From: Burkholderiales bacterium
GTDB taxonomy: Bacteria > Pseudomonadota > Gammaproteobacteria > Burkholderiales > Burkholderiaceae_C
DNA length: 64,000 nucleotides
Assembly: GCA_029268225.1 (NCBI GenBank)
Contig: JAJUGJ010000015.1
Span: 1-64,000, forward strand
Direction of reading: 5' to 3'
Below are positions 9,595-19,253 of the stretch, piece after piece. The translations under genes and the position numbers were made by a program. How positions within the stretch are numbered: position 1 is the first letter of the stretch; each line of letters begins with the position of its first letter. Under the pieces are notes generated by a model, which did not search any database, was not told the origin of the DNA, and was given only the letters and a program-made list of their open reading frames with translations.

Positions 9595-9624
9595 GGCCGG
9601 TCACCTGGGATGGGGTGATCGGCC
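9595..9624 (+). terminator. Stem-loop between pstS and pstC
   Basis: GGCCGGTCACC (9595-9605) pairs with GGTGATCGGCC (9614-9624) over 11 positions including one G-T pair, with an 8-base loop and TCTTGT after it. It sits in the 104-base gap after pstS, where partial termination or 3'-end protection would leave more pstS mRNA than transporter mRNA, a usual arrangement for binding-protein operons. Confidence 0.6.
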
Positions 9625-9678
9625 TCTTGTCGTACGTCGCTCACCCATGCTGATTGATTCTCTCTACGGAGGCCGTCG

Positions 9679-10707
9679 ATGACTGCCATTCTTCCTGCTG
9701 ACAGACTTCCTGGCGCCCCGGCCTCCCAGAGAGCCAAGCGTGAACCCATGACCACTCCTCCTCAACGCCGTATCAGCGCGCCCTGGGCCGATGCCTTGTT
9801 CGCCAACCTGGCCCGATTGGCTGCCTTGATCACCCTGTCCCTGCTGTTGGGCATCATGGTGTCCTTGATCATTGGCGCCTGGCCGGCCATCAAGGAATAT
9901 GGACTGAGCTTCCTGTGGCGCTCTGACTGGGATCCGGTGCAGGATTCCTACGGCGGCCTGGTGATGATCTACGGCACCTTGATGACTTCATTCATCGCCT
10001 TGCTGATTGCGGTGCCTGTGAGCTTCGGCATCGCGATGTTCCTGACCGAACTCTCGCCCAACTGGCTCAAGCGCCCGCTGGGCATCGCGGTGGAGTTGCT
10101 GGCGGCTGTGCCTTCCATCGTGTACGGCATGTGGGGCCTGCTGGTGTTTGGCCCGATTCTCGCCACCTACGTGCAGCAGCCGCTGCAGTCGTGGACGGAT
10201 GGCATTCCTTATCTGGGCGCGTTTTTCTCCGGCCCACCTGTTGGCATCGGCATTTTGTCGGCCGGCATCATCCTGGCCATCATGATCATCCCCTTCATCG
10301 CTTCGGTGATGCGAGACGTGTTCGAGGTGACGCCGCCGCTGCTCAAGGAGTCAGCCTATGGCCTGGGTTCGACCACCTGGGAGGTGGTCTCCAAGGTGGT
10401 GCTGCCCTACACCAAGACCGGTGTGGTGGGCGGCATCATGCTGGGGCTGGGCCGTGCCCTGGGTGAAACGATGGCTGTGACCTTCGTGATCGGGAACATG
10501 AACCAGTTGGATTCGCTGTCTTTGTTCGAGGCGGCCAACAGCATCACCTCGGCGCTGGCCAACGAGTTTGCCGAAGCCAACGAAGGCCTGCACCAGGCTT
10601 CGCTGATCTATCTGGGTTTGGTCCTGTTCTTCATCACCTTCGTGGTGCTGGCGTTCTCGCGGATCCTGCTGTCCCGTCTCAAGCGTAATGAAGGAGCTGC
10701 AGCATGA
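9679..10707 (+). CDS. pstC: Phosphate ABC transporter permease PstC
   Basis: PstC is one of two membrane subunits of the high-affinity phosphate importer. The 342-residue protein has an N-terminal cytoplasmic stretch of about 40 residues, then six or so hydrophobic helices. The permease coupling loop is [49 protein letters not shown] in full; the EAA-like region falls around residues 222-250. GGAGG six bases before the ATG supports the start at 9679 rather than the later ATG at 9748. It overlaps pstA by the ATGA sequence, so the two permeases are translationally coupled. Confidence 0.96.
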   Translation: MTAILPADRLPGAPASQRAKREPMTTPPQRRISAPWADALFANLARLAALITLSLLLGIMVSLIIGAWPAIKEYGLSFLWRSDWDPVQDSYGGLVMIYGTLMTSFIALLIAVPVSFGIAMFLTELSPNWLKRPLGIAVELLAAVPSIVYGMWGLLVFGPILATYVQQPLQSWTDGIPYLGAFFSGPPVGIGILSAGIILAIMIIPFIASVMRDVFEVTPPLLKESAYGLGSTTWEVVSKVVLPYTKTGVVGGIMLGLGRALGETMAVTFVIGNMNQLDSLSLFEAANSITSALANEFAEANEGLHQASLIYLGLVLFFITFVVLAFSRILLSRLKRNEGAAA

Positions 10708-11561
10708 GTGCAGAAATGAAAGCCCTGCGCATGCAGCGCTACAAGTCACGCAAGATGGTGAACTTGCTGGCCTTGACGTTGTCCTTGGCGGCCATGGCCT
10801 TTGGTCTGGTCTGGCTGATCTGGATCCTGGCCGAAACGATTCGCCTGGGGGTCGGTGGCCTCAGCTGGAGCATCCTGACCGAAATGACCCCGGCCCCGGG
10901 CGACGAAGGCGGCTTGGCCAATGCCATCATGGGTTCGCTGCTGATGGTGGGGCTGGCCACCTTGATCGGCACGCCGGTGGGGGTCATGTCGGGCATCTAT
11001 CTGGCCGAATACGGTCAACGGGGTGCCCTGGGCAGCATCACCCGCTTCATCAACGACATCCTGCTGTCGGCACCGTCGATCGTGGTGGGCTTGTTCATCT
11101 ATTCGGTGGTCGTGACTCGCATGCAATCGTTCTCGGCCTGGGCGGGTGTGCTGGCCCTGGCGTTGATCGTGGTGCCGGTGGTGATCCGCACCACCGAGAA
11201 CATGCTGACCCTGGTGCCGCAGGCCCTGCGTGAAGCCGCCTATGCCCTGGGTACGCCCAAGTGGCGCGTCATTTTGACGATCACCTTGAAGTCGGCCCGC
11301 GCCGGCGTGGTGACCGGGGTGTTGCTGGCCGTGGCACGCATTGCCGGTGAAACGGCGCCGCTGCTGTTCACCGCGCTGTCCAATCAGTTCTGGTCGGCCG
11401 ACATGTCGGCACCGATGGCCAGTCTGCCGGTGACGATCTTCAAGTTTGCGATGAGCCCGTACGAGAACTGGCAGAAACTGGCGTGGGCAGGCGTGTTCCT
11501 GATCACCCTGGGTGTGCTGGCCCTCAACATCATCGCCCGCGTCCTTTTCCGTCAGCGCTGA
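10704..11561 (+). CDS. pstA: Phosphate ABC transporter permease PstA
   Basis: PstA pairs with PstC in the inner membrane. The 285-residue protein has about six helices and the conserved coupling loop [18 protein letters not shown] followed by [15 protein letters not shown], characteristic of PstA. An alternative ATG four codons in ([14 protein letters not shown]) is possible; the first is chosen because it overlaps the pstC stop as ATGA. pstB starts 35 bases downstream. Confidence 0.96.
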   Translation: MSAEMKALRMQRYKSRKMVNLLALTLSLAAMAFGLVWLIWILAETIRLGVGGLSWSILTEMTPAPGDEGGLANAIMGSLLMVGLATLIGTPVGVMSGIYLAEYGQRGALGSITRFINDILLSAPSIVVGLFIYSVVVTRMQSFSAWAGVLALALIVVPVVIRTTENMLTLVPQALREAAYALGTPKWRVILTITLKSARAGVVTGVLLAVARIAGETAPLLFTALSNQFWSADMSAPMASLPVTIFKFAMSPYENWQKLAWAGVFLITLGVLALNIIARVLFRQR

Positions 11562-11596
11562 TGCGCCTGGCCCCCTGATTTGTTGGAGTCCCGATC

Positions 11597-12382
11597 ATGG
11601 ATACCAAGGTAAACACTGCACAGACGGAGCGCATCAAGCTGGCCGTCAACAACCTGAACTTCTACTACGGCAAGTTCCACGCCCTCAAGAACATCAACCT
11701 GACCTTGCCTGAAAACAAGGTGACGGCCTTCATCGGCCCGTCGGGTTGTGGCAAGTCCACGCTGCTGCGCACCTTCAACCGCATGTTCGAGTTGTACCCG
11801 GAGCAGCGTGCCGAGGGCGAGATCCTGCTCGACGGGGAGAACATCCTCAAGAGCAAGGAAGACGTAGCCCTGATCCGTGCCCGCGTGGGCATGGTGTTCC
11901 AGAAGCCGACACCGTTCCCGATGTCGATTTACGAGAACATCGCCTATGGCGTGCGTCTCTTCGAGAACCTGTCGCGCACCGAGATGGACGAGCGCGTGGA
12001 GTGGGCCCTGAAGAAGGCCGCGCTCTGGAACGAAGTCAAGGACAAGCTCAACCAGAGCGGCTCGGGCCTGTCGGGTGGTCAGCAGCAGCGTCTGTGCATT
12101 GCCCGTGGCATTGCGATCAAGCCCGAGGTGCTGCTGCTCGACGAGCCTTGCTCGGCGCTGGACCCGATCTCGACCGGCAAGATCGAAGAGCTGATTCATG
12201 AGCTCAAGAACGATTACACCGTGCTGATCGTGACCCACAACATGCAGCAGGCCGCTCGTTGCTCGGACTACACCGCCTACATGTATCTGGGCGAGCTGAT
12301 CGAGGTGGGCCCGACCACCGACATCTTCATGAAGCCCAAGCGCAATGAGACCGAGGATTACATCACTGGCCGTTTCGGCTGA
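11597..12382 (+). CDS. pstB: Phosphate ABC transporter ATP-binding protein PstB
   Basis: PstB is the ATPase of the phosphate importer and takes part in PhoR signalling. It has 261 residues, with Walker [10 protein letters not shown] (47-55), Q-loop [10 protein letters not shown] (101-110), signature LSGGQQQR (158-165), Walker B VLLLDEP (178-184) and H-loop VTHNMQQA. The motif [16 protein letters not shown] is specific to PstB among ABC ATPases. A GGAG ribosome site precedes the ATG. It is followed by phoU after 48 bases. Confidence 0.98.
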   Translation: MDTKVNTAQTERIKLAVNNLNFYYGKFHALKNINLTLPENKVTAFIGPSGCGKSTLLRTFNRMFELYPEQRAEGEILLDGENILKSKEDVALIRARVGMVFQKPTPFPMSIYENIAYGVRLFENLSRTEMDERVEWALKKAALWNEVKDKLNQSGSGLSGGQQQRLCIARGIAIKPEVLLLDEPCSALDPISTGKIEELIHELKNDYTVLIVTHNMQQAARCSDYTAYMYLGELIEVGPTTDIFMKPKRNETEDYITGRFG

Positions 12383-12430
12383 TGACGCAGCCCCAGCACC
12401 CACAACAACCAACATTGAAGGAGTTGCCTC

Positions 12431-13138
12431 ATGACCGACAAGCACATGTCCAGCCAGTTCGATTCGGAGCTGGGCAGCATTTCCACCCGCGTTCTGGAGA
12501 TGGGCGGCCTGGTGGAAGCGCAGGTGGCGCAGGCCGTGGCCGCGCTGACCTCGTTCAACGGTGAGGAAGCCACACGCGTGTTGACCCAGGAAACCCTGGT
12601 CAACCAGATGGAAGTCAACATCGATGCCGACCTGTCCACCATCATCGCGCGCCGCCAGCCGACGGCCCGTGACCTGCGTCTGCTGATCGCCATTTCCAAG
12701 ACCATTGGTAATCTGGAGCGCGTGGGTGACGAGGCTGCGCGCGTGGCCCGCACTGTCCAGCGTCTGATCAATACCGGTGTGTCCACACGCCTGCGCTTGC
12801 CGGTTGGGGATCTGCAGTTTGCAGCCGAGTTGGCCACCGCCTCGCTGCGTCGCGCCCTGGATGCTTTTGCGCGCCTGGACACCCAGACCGCGATCGAGGT
12901 GATCCGCGCCGACAACGAAATCGACTCCGAGTTCGATGGCCTGATGCGCAAGTTGATCACCTACATGATGGAAGATCCGCGCACGATTTCGGCCTCGATC
13001 GACCTGGTCTTTGTGGCCAAGGCCATCGAGCGTGTGGGGGACCATGCCAAGAACCTGGCTGAGCAGGTCATCTACATCGTCAAGGGTACCGACGTGCGGC
13101 ACAACACGCCCGAGGCGGTTGAGTCCATCATCAAGTAA
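12431..13138 (+). CDS. phoU: Phosphate signalling protein PhoU
   Basis: PhoU links the Pst transporter to PhoR and restrains Pho signalling when phosphate is plentiful. The 235-residue, all-helical protein contains two PhoU repeats (about residues 20-110 and 125-215), each with the metal-binding pattern seen here in RVGDEAARVARTV and RVGDHAKNLAEQVIYI. The start follows GAAGGAG. It sits in the standard place between pstB and phoB. Confidence 0.97.
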   Translation: MTDKHMSSQFDSELGSISTRVLEMGGLVEAQVAQAVAALTSFNGEEATRVLTQETLVNQMEVNIDADLSTIIARRQPTARDLRLLIAISKTIGNLERVGDEAARVARTVQRLINTGVSTRLRLPVGDLQFAAELATASLRRALDAFARLDTQTAIEVIRADNEIDSEFDGLMRKLITYMMEDPRTISASIDLVFVAKAIERVGDHAKNLAEQVIYIVKGTDVRHNTPEAVESIIK

Positions 13139-13158
13139 ATGTGATTCAGGAGCTGCCC

Positions 13159-13860
13159 ATGAGCCGTGTGCTGGTGGTTGAAGACGAAATGGCGATCGCA
13201 GAGTTGATCGCCCTGAACCTGCGTCATGCCGGATTCGAGGTGACGGTGGTCGACAACGGGGAGGATGCCCAGACACAGATCGACAAGGTCATGCCTGATC
13301 TGGTCTTGCTCGACTGGATGTTGCCGGGCCAATCGGGCCTGACGCTGGCCAAGCGTTGGCGCGGGGCCACGCGCACCCGTGACATCCCCATCATCATGCT
13401 GACGGCACGAGCCGAGGAGGCCGATAAGGTGGCCGGGCTCGACGCCGGTGCAGACGACTACCTGACCAAACCGTTCTCACCGCATGAACTGATGGCGCGG
13501 GTGCGTGCGGTCTTGCGCCGCAAGGCACCTCAGGCTCTGGACTCTGCCGTGGAGATTGCCGGACTGCGCCTGGATCCTTCCACCCGCCGTGTTTCACGGG
13601 GCGAGCAGGAGGTCAAGATTGGGCCCACGGAGTTCAAGCTTCTGCATTTCTTCATGACACACCCGGAGCGGGTGCACAGTCGTGCGCAATTGCTCGACCG
13701 GGTGTGGGGAGACCACGTGTTCATCGAAGAGCGCACGGTGGATGTGCATGTGAAGCGCTTGCGCGAAGCCCTGGCGCCTGTGCAGCGTTCACAGTTGATT
13801 GAAACGGTGCGGGGAGCGGGTTACCGGCTCACCCAGCAGTTGACCGAGGCTGCGGCCTGA
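13159..13860 (+). CDS. phoB: Phosphate regulon response regulator PhoB
   Basis: PhoB activates Pho genes by binding Pho boxes. The ATG at 13159 (AGGAG seven bases before it) gives 233 residues. The receiver domain starts MSRVLVVEDEMAIAEL with acidic pocket Glu8-Asp9, phospho-acceptor Asp52 in VLLDWMLPG, and the conserved TKPFSPHEL lysine. The C-terminal winged helix (from about residue 130) carries GPTEFKLLHFFMTHPERVHSR and RTVDVHVKRLREAL. A GTG six codons upstream is open but its peptide lacks homology. phoR follows at 18 bases. Confidence 0.97.
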   Translation: MSRVLVVEDEMAIAELIALNLRHAGFEVTVVDNGEDAQTQIDKVMPDLVLLDWMLPGQSGLTLAKRWRGATRTRDIPIIMLTARAEEADKVAGLDAGADDYLTKPFSPHELMARVRAVLRRKAPQALDSAVEIAGLRLDPSTRRVSRGEQEVKIGPTEFKLLHFFMTHPERVHSRAQLLDRVWGDHVFIEERTVDVHVKRLREALAPVQRSQLIETVRGAGYRLTQQLTEAAA

Positions 13861-13878
13861 TCTGACTCAAGGCGAGCG

Positions 13879-15210
13879 GTGGACTCTAACCAATCGTGGT
13901 TGCTGGCCCGGATCACCTCGCGCGTGGGGTATGCCAGCGTCGGAACATTGGGGGGCTGGTTGCTGGGGACGTACACCGCGTACCCTGTGACCCTGGCACT
14001 GACGGGCTGTGCGTCAGCCTTGATCATTCAATCGGCGATCGACACCTGGCGTGGTCAGACCTTGATCGACTGGTTGCGCACACCCGATACCGAGCCGCCG
14101 GCCATTTCCAGCATCTGGGGCGAGATTGGCTACCGTGTGCAGCGTTTGCTCCAGTCGCGCGAGCAGGCCATCGAGAATGAACGAGCTCGGTTGGCGGACT
14201 TTCTGTCGGCCATCGAGGTGTCGCCCAACGGTGTGATGCTCCTTGATGCCGCTGAGCACATCACCTGGATCAGCACCAGCGCTGCCAATCATTTTGGGCT
14301 GGATCCACAGCGTGATTTGCAGCAACGGGTGACGAATCTGATTCGTCAGCCTGCATTTGTGCAGTACCTCAGTGCTGGTGACTACCGTGAGGGCGTCAAA
14401 TGCCCGATGGCAAGTGGTGCTCACAACTGGCTGCAGATTCATGTGAAAGAGTATGGCGATGGGCTCAAGCTGATCCTGTCTCAGGACATCACCGAGCGTG
14501 AGCGTGCTGACCGCATGCGTCGTGACTTTGTGGCCAACGTCTCACACGAAATTCGAACCCCGTTGACCGTGCTGAGCGGTTTCATTGAAACGATGGGCTC
14601 CTTGCCGCTGACGGAGGTGGAGCGGCAGCGTGTCATTGGCTTGATGTCGCAGCAGGCGGAGCGCATGCAAACGCTGGTTTCCGACCTCTTGACGCTGGCG
14701 CAGATCGAGGGGAGTCCGCGCCCCGCGCCGGATCGCTGGTTGAACGTGGACGACCTCATGCAGCGCATCGACAACGATGTGCGGGGCTTGTCTCGCGGGC
14801 GTCATCCCGTGACAGTGAGCATGAATGTGGACGGCAGGTCATGCGAGATCGCGGCAGTAGAGAGCGAATGGCTGAGTGCCATGGGTAATCTCGTGTCCAA
14901 TGCCGTGCGCTACACGCCGGATGGGCAACCCATCGATGTTCTTTGGCGTGTGCTGCCTGACGGGCGTGCAGAGTTCAGCGTCAAGGATGGGGGCGTGGGC
15001 ATTGCCCCCGAGCACTTGCCACGATTGTCAGAGCGCTTTTACCGTGCGGACAGCAGTCGCTCTCGCAATACCGGTGGTACGGGCTTGGGTCTCTCGATTG
15101 TCAAGCACGTGGTGCAGCGTCACGGCGGTGAGCTGAAGGTCACGAGCGAGGTGGGCAAAGGCTCGACTTTCACACTTGTGCTGCCTGCTGTCCGGGTGCG
15201 TCTCAAGTGA
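13879..15210 (+). CDS. phoR: Phosphate regulon sensor histidine kinase PhoR
   Basis: PhoR senses phosphate state through the Pst-PhoU complex and phosphorylates PhoB. The 443-residue protein starts with GTG. A hydrophobic segment pair occupies about residues 17-52, then a PAS domain (about 95-205) ending in the ILSQDITERERADRMRRDF linker. The phospho-acceptor is His223 in VANVSHEIRTPL. The ATPase domain has the N box (NLVSNAVRYTPDG), G1 box (VKDGGVGIAPEHL), F box (RLSERFYRADSSRSR) and G2 box (GGTGLGLSIVKHV). No large periplasmic domain is present, as usual for PhoR. It ends the Pho locus. Confidence 0.97.
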   Translation: MDSNQSWLLARITSRVGYASVGTLGGWLLGTYTAYPVTLALTGCASALIIQSAIDTWRGQTLIDWLRTPDTEPPAISSIWGEIGYRVQRLLQSREQAIENERARLADFLSAIEVSPNGVMLLDAAEHITWISTSAANHFGLDPQRDLQQRVTNLIRQPAFVQYLSAGDYREGVKCPMASGAHNWLQIHVKEYGDGLKLILSQDITERERADRMRRDFVANVSHEIRTPLTVLSGFIETMGSLPLTEVERQRVIGLMSQQAERMQTLVSDLLTLAQIEGSPRPAPDRWLNVDDLMQRIDNDVRGLSRGRHPVTVSMNVDGRSCEIAAVESEWLSAMGNLVSNAVRYTPDGQPIDVLWRVLPDGRAEFSVKDGGVGIAPEHLPRLSERFYRADSSRSRNTGGTGLGLSIVKHVVQRHGGELKVTSEVGKGSTFTLVLPAVRVRLK

Positions 15211-15244
15211 CGCACCTTGTGCGCGGCAGTTGCTGCCCTTGACC

Positions 15245-16933
15245 TCAACGCCGGTAAATGGCGATTTGCTCAGAGTTGCGAGTGCGCTGATTGTGGCGCA
15301 CCAACAAAGTCCAACCCTCAATGTCAGGCGCCTTCGCCCGCCCGGGGAGTTGTACGACCAGTGCCTCGCAGTGGCGTGAACCATCACCCGTCGTGGACGC
15401 TCGGCCATCCACACGGTACTGACCGAAATACTCCATTCCGGTCAACAAGGCCACAGAGGCCTTGGGCGCACACACCAGGGTATGAGCGGGCACATCGGCC
15501 TGCATGCGCTCGATCAGGAAACGGTAACTGCGAGCCTGGTCCAGGATGGGCAGCCACAGTGTCATGAACAGCAGCCAGCACAAGGCCACGCCCCCCGCGG
15601 GCAGCACCAGACTCTTCCACAGCGCATGCGATACCCGGGCGGTACGCCAGCGCACCAATCCCAGCCAGAGCACCGTTCCGATGACGGCAGCCACCAAAGC
15701 CAGCCAAGAGAAATCGGCTTGGGTACCGGGCACGAGTTTGGTGATTCGTTCAGCCGTACGGGCAGGGGCGCCCGTGTGCAACGCCACATAACCCAGCCAA
15801 ATCAGGCTGGCAAAAATGGTGAAGAAAAAGACCGAAAACCAGTCAAGGGCAGAGCCCAGGCTGCGCTGCAAAATCGGCAGCGCAAATGCAGCGAGCACCG
15901 CCAGAGAAGGCAAGACGGCCAACAGAGCACGTTCGTTGGCACTCATGGCCAGAGAGGCAAGCAGCCCGACCAATGCGGTGAACAGCGGCACGGCAATGTG
16001 CCGGTGCGTGATCTGCCTGCGCCAGTGCCAGATGGTGAGTGCGGCCAAAGGCAGCGTTGGCCAGGTGAACCAGACCAGCAGGCGCAGCACCTCGCCGGGG
16101 CCGTCAGGCCAAGCCAGTCGCCACGACCAGCCGGGCAGGTTCATGGCCGACAAGGCCGTGGCCAGCACCAGCGCGAACACGGTGGATGCGGCGACCCAGC
16201 GCAGATGCTGACGCATCACGTCTTGTCGGGACAGCAGGCAGATGGCGCCACCGACAAGACCCAGCATCACAGCGACAGCAGGGCTCCCGCTGGCCGCCAT
16301 CACGGGCAGGCTCAGCAAGGCAGCCCAGCGGGCCTTGACGGGATGCACTTGGGCTACTGCCAGGCTGAACAGGAAGAGGGTGCTGCCCGTCAGTTGCAGT
16401 AACTCTGGGGTGGTCTCATGACCCAGTTGCAGCAGGCCGAGTGAGGCGATGAGTGCGAGCAAGCCACCGTCTGCCACAGCGCGGGCGTAGTCTGCCGGTG
16501 CAGCTTCTCCACCAAAGGCGAGGGGCAGGGGCTGGGCTGCATCCGTGCGGGCGAGATGGTAAGTGGTGTACCAGGTCAAGGCCAGCACGGCTGCCAGCAG
16601 CATGGCGAAGGGCAGGCGGGCTGCCACAGCGGGGTCAACCCAGGGGCTCAGCAGGTTGATGAACGCCGCACCCAGCCAGTAGGGCAACACGCCGCCCGAG
16701 GTGGGCAGCACGCCGCCCACATTGGGATGCAGCCATGATGCTTGCCCCAGGGCCAGACTCCACATGTGCCCGAAGGAGGCGATGTCTTCGTTCTTCCAGG
16801 GGTCGCGTCCGAACAGGCCAGGGATGACGTAGGCCGCGCAAAACAACAATAAGGCCCAACGAGGCAGGCGCTGAACGGCCTTCTGGGTGACCAGGGCAGG
16901 GGAGACGCGGGATTCCTGAAGGCGAGCGTTCAT
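15245..16933 (-). CDS. Polytopic membrane protein, ArnT/GT83-like glycosyltransferase
   Basis: The 562-residue product has about twelve hydrophobic helices and a soluble C-terminal domain of about 100 residues. The first periplasmic loop, GLFGRDPWKNEDIASFGHMWSLALG, holds an acidic pair (NED) in the place where ArnT and PMT-type GT-C enzymes carry their catalytic acids, and HPNVGGVLPTSGGVLPYWLGAAF follows as in that superfamily. It probably moves a sugar from a lipid carrier to an envelope acceptor. The acceptor and sugar are not known. A TTG start five codons earlier is possible. It converges with phoR, 34 bases apart. Confidence 0.7.
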   Translation of the reverse strand: MNARLQESRVSPALVTQKAVQRLPRWALLLFCAAYVIPGLFGRDPWKNEDIASFGHMWSLALGQASWLHPNVGGVLPTSGGVLPYWLGAAFINLLSPWVDPAVAARLPFAMLLAAVLALTWYTTYHLARTDAAQPLPLAFGGEAAPADYARAVADGGLLALIASLGLLQLGHETTPELLQLTGSTLFLFSLAVAQVHPVKARWAALLSLPVMAASGSPAVAVMLGLVGGAICLLSRQDVMRQHLRWVAASTVFALVLATALSAMNLPGWSWRLAWPDGPGEVLRLLVWFTWPTLPLAALTIWHWRRQITHRHIAVPLFTALVGLLASLAMSANERALLAVLPSLAVLAAFALPILQRSLGSALDWFSVFFFTIFASLIWLGYVALHTGAPARTAERITKLVPGTQADFSWLALVAAVIGTVLWLGLVRWRTARVSHALWKSLVLPAGGVALCWLLFMTLWLPILDQARSYRFLIERMQADVPAHTLVCAPKASVALLTGMEYFGQYRVDGRASTTGDGSRHCEALVVQLPGRAKAPDIEGWTLLVRHNQRTRNSEQIAIYRR

Positions 16934-16962
16934 GCGAGGTGGCGACAAGCAGAGCAGAAATG

Positions 16963-16989
16963 AAAAAGGGCAGCCGGAGCCACCCTTTT
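16963..16989 (-). terminator. Intrinsic terminator after rpmE2
   Basis: On the minus strand AAAAGGG (16989-16983) pairs with CCCTTTTT (16970-16963), with inner GGCT/GGCT wobble pairing and a run of T at the 3' side. It lies 47 bases beyond the rpmE2 stop and before the membrane protein gene. Confidence 0.75.
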
Positions 16990-17035
16990 GAGTATCGCGG
17001 AAACGGGCGCTGTGTGCACAGGCCCGTGTGCCGGA

Positions 17036-17293
17036 TTACTTGCGGAACTGCGCAAACTTGTTGCGGAACTTCTCGACGCGGCCACCCAGGGTGTCCACGC
17101 TCTTTTGCTGGCCCGTGTAGAAGGCGTGCGATTCGGAAGAGGTTTCCAGCTTGAACAGGGGCAGTTCACGGCCGTCGTCCAGCTTGATGCTTTCCTTGGT
17201 GGGAGCGCAGGAACGGGTGATGAACTGGAAGCCGTTGGACTGGTCAACGAACACGACTTCGCGGTAGTTGGGGTGAATACCTTGCTTAGGCAT
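17036..17293 (-). CDS. rpmE2: 50S ribosomal protein L31 type B (zinc-free)
   Basis: The 85-residue protein starts [20 protein letters not shown], the usual type B beginning. It lacks the CxxC pairs of zinc-binding L31 and keeps a single Cys in [10 protein letters not shown]. The start at 17293 is supported by AAGAGG on the minus strand; the longer open frame adds a non-homologous MMQTARGFH. Type B paralogues replace the zinc form during zinc shortage in many bacteria; here it may be the only copy, but that cannot be seen. It lies between rho and a terminator. Confidence 0.95.
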   Translation of the reverse strand: MPKQGIHPNYREVVFVDQSNGFQFITRSCAPTKESIKLDDGRELPLFKLETSSESHAFYTGQQKSVDTLGGRVEKFRNKFAQFRK

Positions 17294-17373
17294 ATGAAAA
17301 CCTCTTGCTGTTTGCATCATCGGTAGCCACCAAGCCCCATGCCTGGCACTTTCCGACAGCCGGAAAACCCACG

Positions 17374-17379
17374 ATTATA
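17374..17379 (-). promoter_or_regulatory. Consensus -10 element upstream of rpmE2
   Basis: The minus strand reads CGCTATAATCGTGG, a perfect TATAAT, 81 bases before the rpmE2 start. No good -35 lies 16-18 bases upstream. The element sits between AAACCC and GGGTTT arms that could also form a weak rho-gene terminator. Confidence 0.5.
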
Positions 17380-17396
17380 GCGGGTTTCGGGGTGAA

Positions 17397-18662
17397 TTAG
17401 CCACCACGCCTCATCATGTCGAAGAAGTCGTGGTTGTTCTTGGTGGAGCGCATCTTGTCGAGCACGAACTCCATCGCCTCGATCTCGTCCATCGGGTAGA
17501 GCAGCTTGCGCAGAATCCAGCTCTTTTGCAGGATTTCGGCCTTGAGCAGCAACTCTTCACGGCGCGTGCCCGACTTGTTGATCAGGATGGAAGGGTAGAC
17601 GCGCTTCTCGGCCATGCGACGATCCAGGTGGATTTCGCAGTTGCCGGTACCCTTGAACTCTTCGTAGATCACTTCGTCCATGCGGCTGCCGGTATCCACC
17701 AGCGCGGTGCCGATGATGGTGAGCGAGCCACCTTCTTCGATGTTGCGGGCCGCGCCGAAGAAGCGCTTGGGACGTTGCAGGGCGTTGGAGTCCACGCCGC
17801 CTGACAGCACCTTGCCCGACGAAGGCAGGACGTTGTTGTAGGCGCGAGCCAGACGCGTGATCGAGTCCAGCAGGATCACCACGTCTTTCTTGAGTTCGAC
17901 CAGGCGCTTGGCGCGCTCGATCACCATCTCGGCGACCTGAACGTGGCGCTGAGCCGGCTCGTCGAAGGTGGAACTGATGACTTCGCCGCGCACGGTGCGC
18001 TGCATTTCGGTCACTTCTTCCGGGCGCTCGTCCACCAGGAGCACGATCAGGTGCACGTCAGGGTGATTGGCGACCAGAGCGTGGGCCAGGTTCTTCATCA
18101 GCACCGTCTTGCCGCTCTTGGGCGGGGCGACGATCAGGGCGCGTTGGCCTTTGCCGATGGGGGCGATCAGGTCGATGATGCGGCTGCTGACGTTGTCGTC
18201 GCTGCGCAGGCCGTCGCTTTCAAGCTTGAACTGTTGGTCAGGGAACAGCGGCGTGAGGTTCTCGAACATCAGCTTGTTCTTGTTGACCTCAGGCGACAAA
18301 CCGTTGACGCGGTCGACCTTGACCAGGGCAAAGTAGCGCTCGCCATCCTTGGGTACGCGCACTTCGCCTTCGATCAGGTCGCCGGTGTGCAGGTTGAAGC
18401 GGCGCACCTGGCTGGGCGACAGATAGATGTCGTCGGTGCTGGCCAGGAAACTGGTGTCGAGGGCGCGCAGAAAGCCGAAGCCGTCGGGCAGCACTTCGAG
18501 GACGCCGTCGCCGAAGACCTGCTCGCCAGCCTTGGCGCGCTTCTTCATGATGGCAAACATCAACTCCTGCTTGCGCATGCGAGAGACGTTTTCAATTTCA
18601 AGAGCCTCTGCCATCTCGACCAGCTTGGAGATGTGCAGTGCCTTCAGTTCTGACAGATGCAT
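17397..18662 (-). CDS. rho: Transcription termination factor Rho
   Basis: Rho is the hexameric RNA helicase that ends transcription at C-rich untranslated RNA. The 421-residue protein has the N-terminal helical domain ([21 protein letters not shown]), the cold-shock-like RNA-binding fold with DGFGFLR (60-66), P-loop APPKSGKTV (179-187), Walker [17 protein letters not shown], the Q-loop [26 protein letters not shown] region and the R-loop [17 protein letters not shown]. Length matches the family (419 in Escherichia coli). It lies downstream of trxA, as in many proteobacteria. The 261-base gap holds a hairpin and probably the rho leader. Confidence 0.98.
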   Translation of the reverse strand: MHLSELKALHISKLVEMAEALEIENVSRMRKQELMFAIMKKRAKAGEQVFGDGVLEVLPDGFGFLRALDTSFLASTDDIYLSPSQVRRFNLHTGDLIEGEVRVPKDGERYFALVKVDRVNGLSPEVNKNKLMFENLTPLFPDQQFKLESDGLRSDDNVSSRIIDLIAPIGKGQRALIVAPPKSGKTVLMKNLAHALVANHPDVHLIVLLVDERPEEVTEMQRTVRGEVISSTFDEPAQRHVQVAEMVIERAKRLVELKKDVVILLDSITRLARAYNNVLPSSGKVLSGGVDSNALQRPKRFFGAARNIEEGGSLTIIGTALVDTGSRMDEVIYEEFKGTGNCEIHLDRRMAEKRVYPSILINKSGTRREELLLKAEILQKSWILRKLLYPMDEIEAMEFVLDKMRSTKNNHDFFDMMRRGG

Positions 18663-18864
18663 GTGGGGGTACCCTGAACGAAACCCGCAGGCACATCAAC
18701 GTTGCAGCAACGTTCGGCCGAGCAGGTGAGAAACGCGTGGGTGAACAGATAGATTGAGGCGAACGCCTCGGTTCGCTCGGGTGGAGAACTCAGGCCGGTG
18801 AGGTTGACTCACACGGCGGGGTCTGCACCCAGACTGACGGTCGGGCGACCGTTCAGATACGCGA

Positions 18865-18892
18865 ACACCGACTGTGTTGAAGCAGTCGGTGT
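18865..18892 (-). terminator. Hairpin between trxA and rho
   Basis: ACACCGACTG and CAGTCGGTGT (18865-18874 and 18883-18892) pair perfectly over 10 bp around an 8-base loop, 31 bases after the trxA stop. No T-run follows, so it may be an attenuator, an RNA-processing site or a protective 3' end, rather than a full terminator. Confidence 0.5.
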
Positions 18893-18923
18893 CCGCAGTA
18901 TAGGGAGGAAATCAGCCCTGGTT

Positions 18924-19253
18924 TCACAGGTTGCCGTCAATGAAGGCGGTCAGCTGTGCCTTGGACAGCGCACCGACCTTGGTGGCTGCCAGTTGGCCGC
19001 CCTTGAAAATCATCAGCGTCGGGATGCCGCGAATGCCAAACTTGGCAGGCACGTCGCGGTTCTGGTCGACGTTCATCTTGGCCACGCTCAGACGACCGTT
19101 GTAGTCCTTGGCGATCTCGTCGAGGATGGGGGCGATCATCTTGCAGGGGCCGCACCATTCGGCCCAGTAGTCCACGAGCACGGGCTGGGTCGATTGCAGC
19201 ACGTCTGCGTCGAAGGATGCGTCGGAAATGTGTTTGATCAGGTCGCTGCTCAT
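18924..19253 (-). CDS. trxA: Thioredoxin 1
   Basis: Thioredoxin reduces protein disulfides and feeds ribonucleotide reductase and other enzymes. The ATG at 19253 gives 109 residues beginning [19 protein letters not shown], with active site WCGPC (33-37), buried Asp in VLVDYWAEW and the cis-proline in [17 protein letters not shown] eight or so bases upstream supports the start, and the longer frame adds an unrelated peptide. A -10-like TATAAG occurs on the minus strand at 19321-19316. It is upstream of rho. Confidence 0.98.
   Translation of the reverse strand: MSSDLIKHISDASFDADVLQSTQPVLVDYWAEWCGPCKMIAPILDEIAKDYNGRLSVAKMNVDQNRDVPAKFGIRGIPTLMIFKGGQLAATKVGALSKAQLTAFIDGNL

Noticed and set aside
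11552-13276. 574-codon minus-strand frame across pstB and phoU
   Set aside because: Antisense of two certain genes, with no ribosome site or recognisable domain.
17360-17385. AAACCC/GGGTTT stem as a terminator of rho
   Set aside because: The stem is only 6 bp with an 11-base loop, and the same stretch contains a consensus TATAAT more likely to serve rpmE2.
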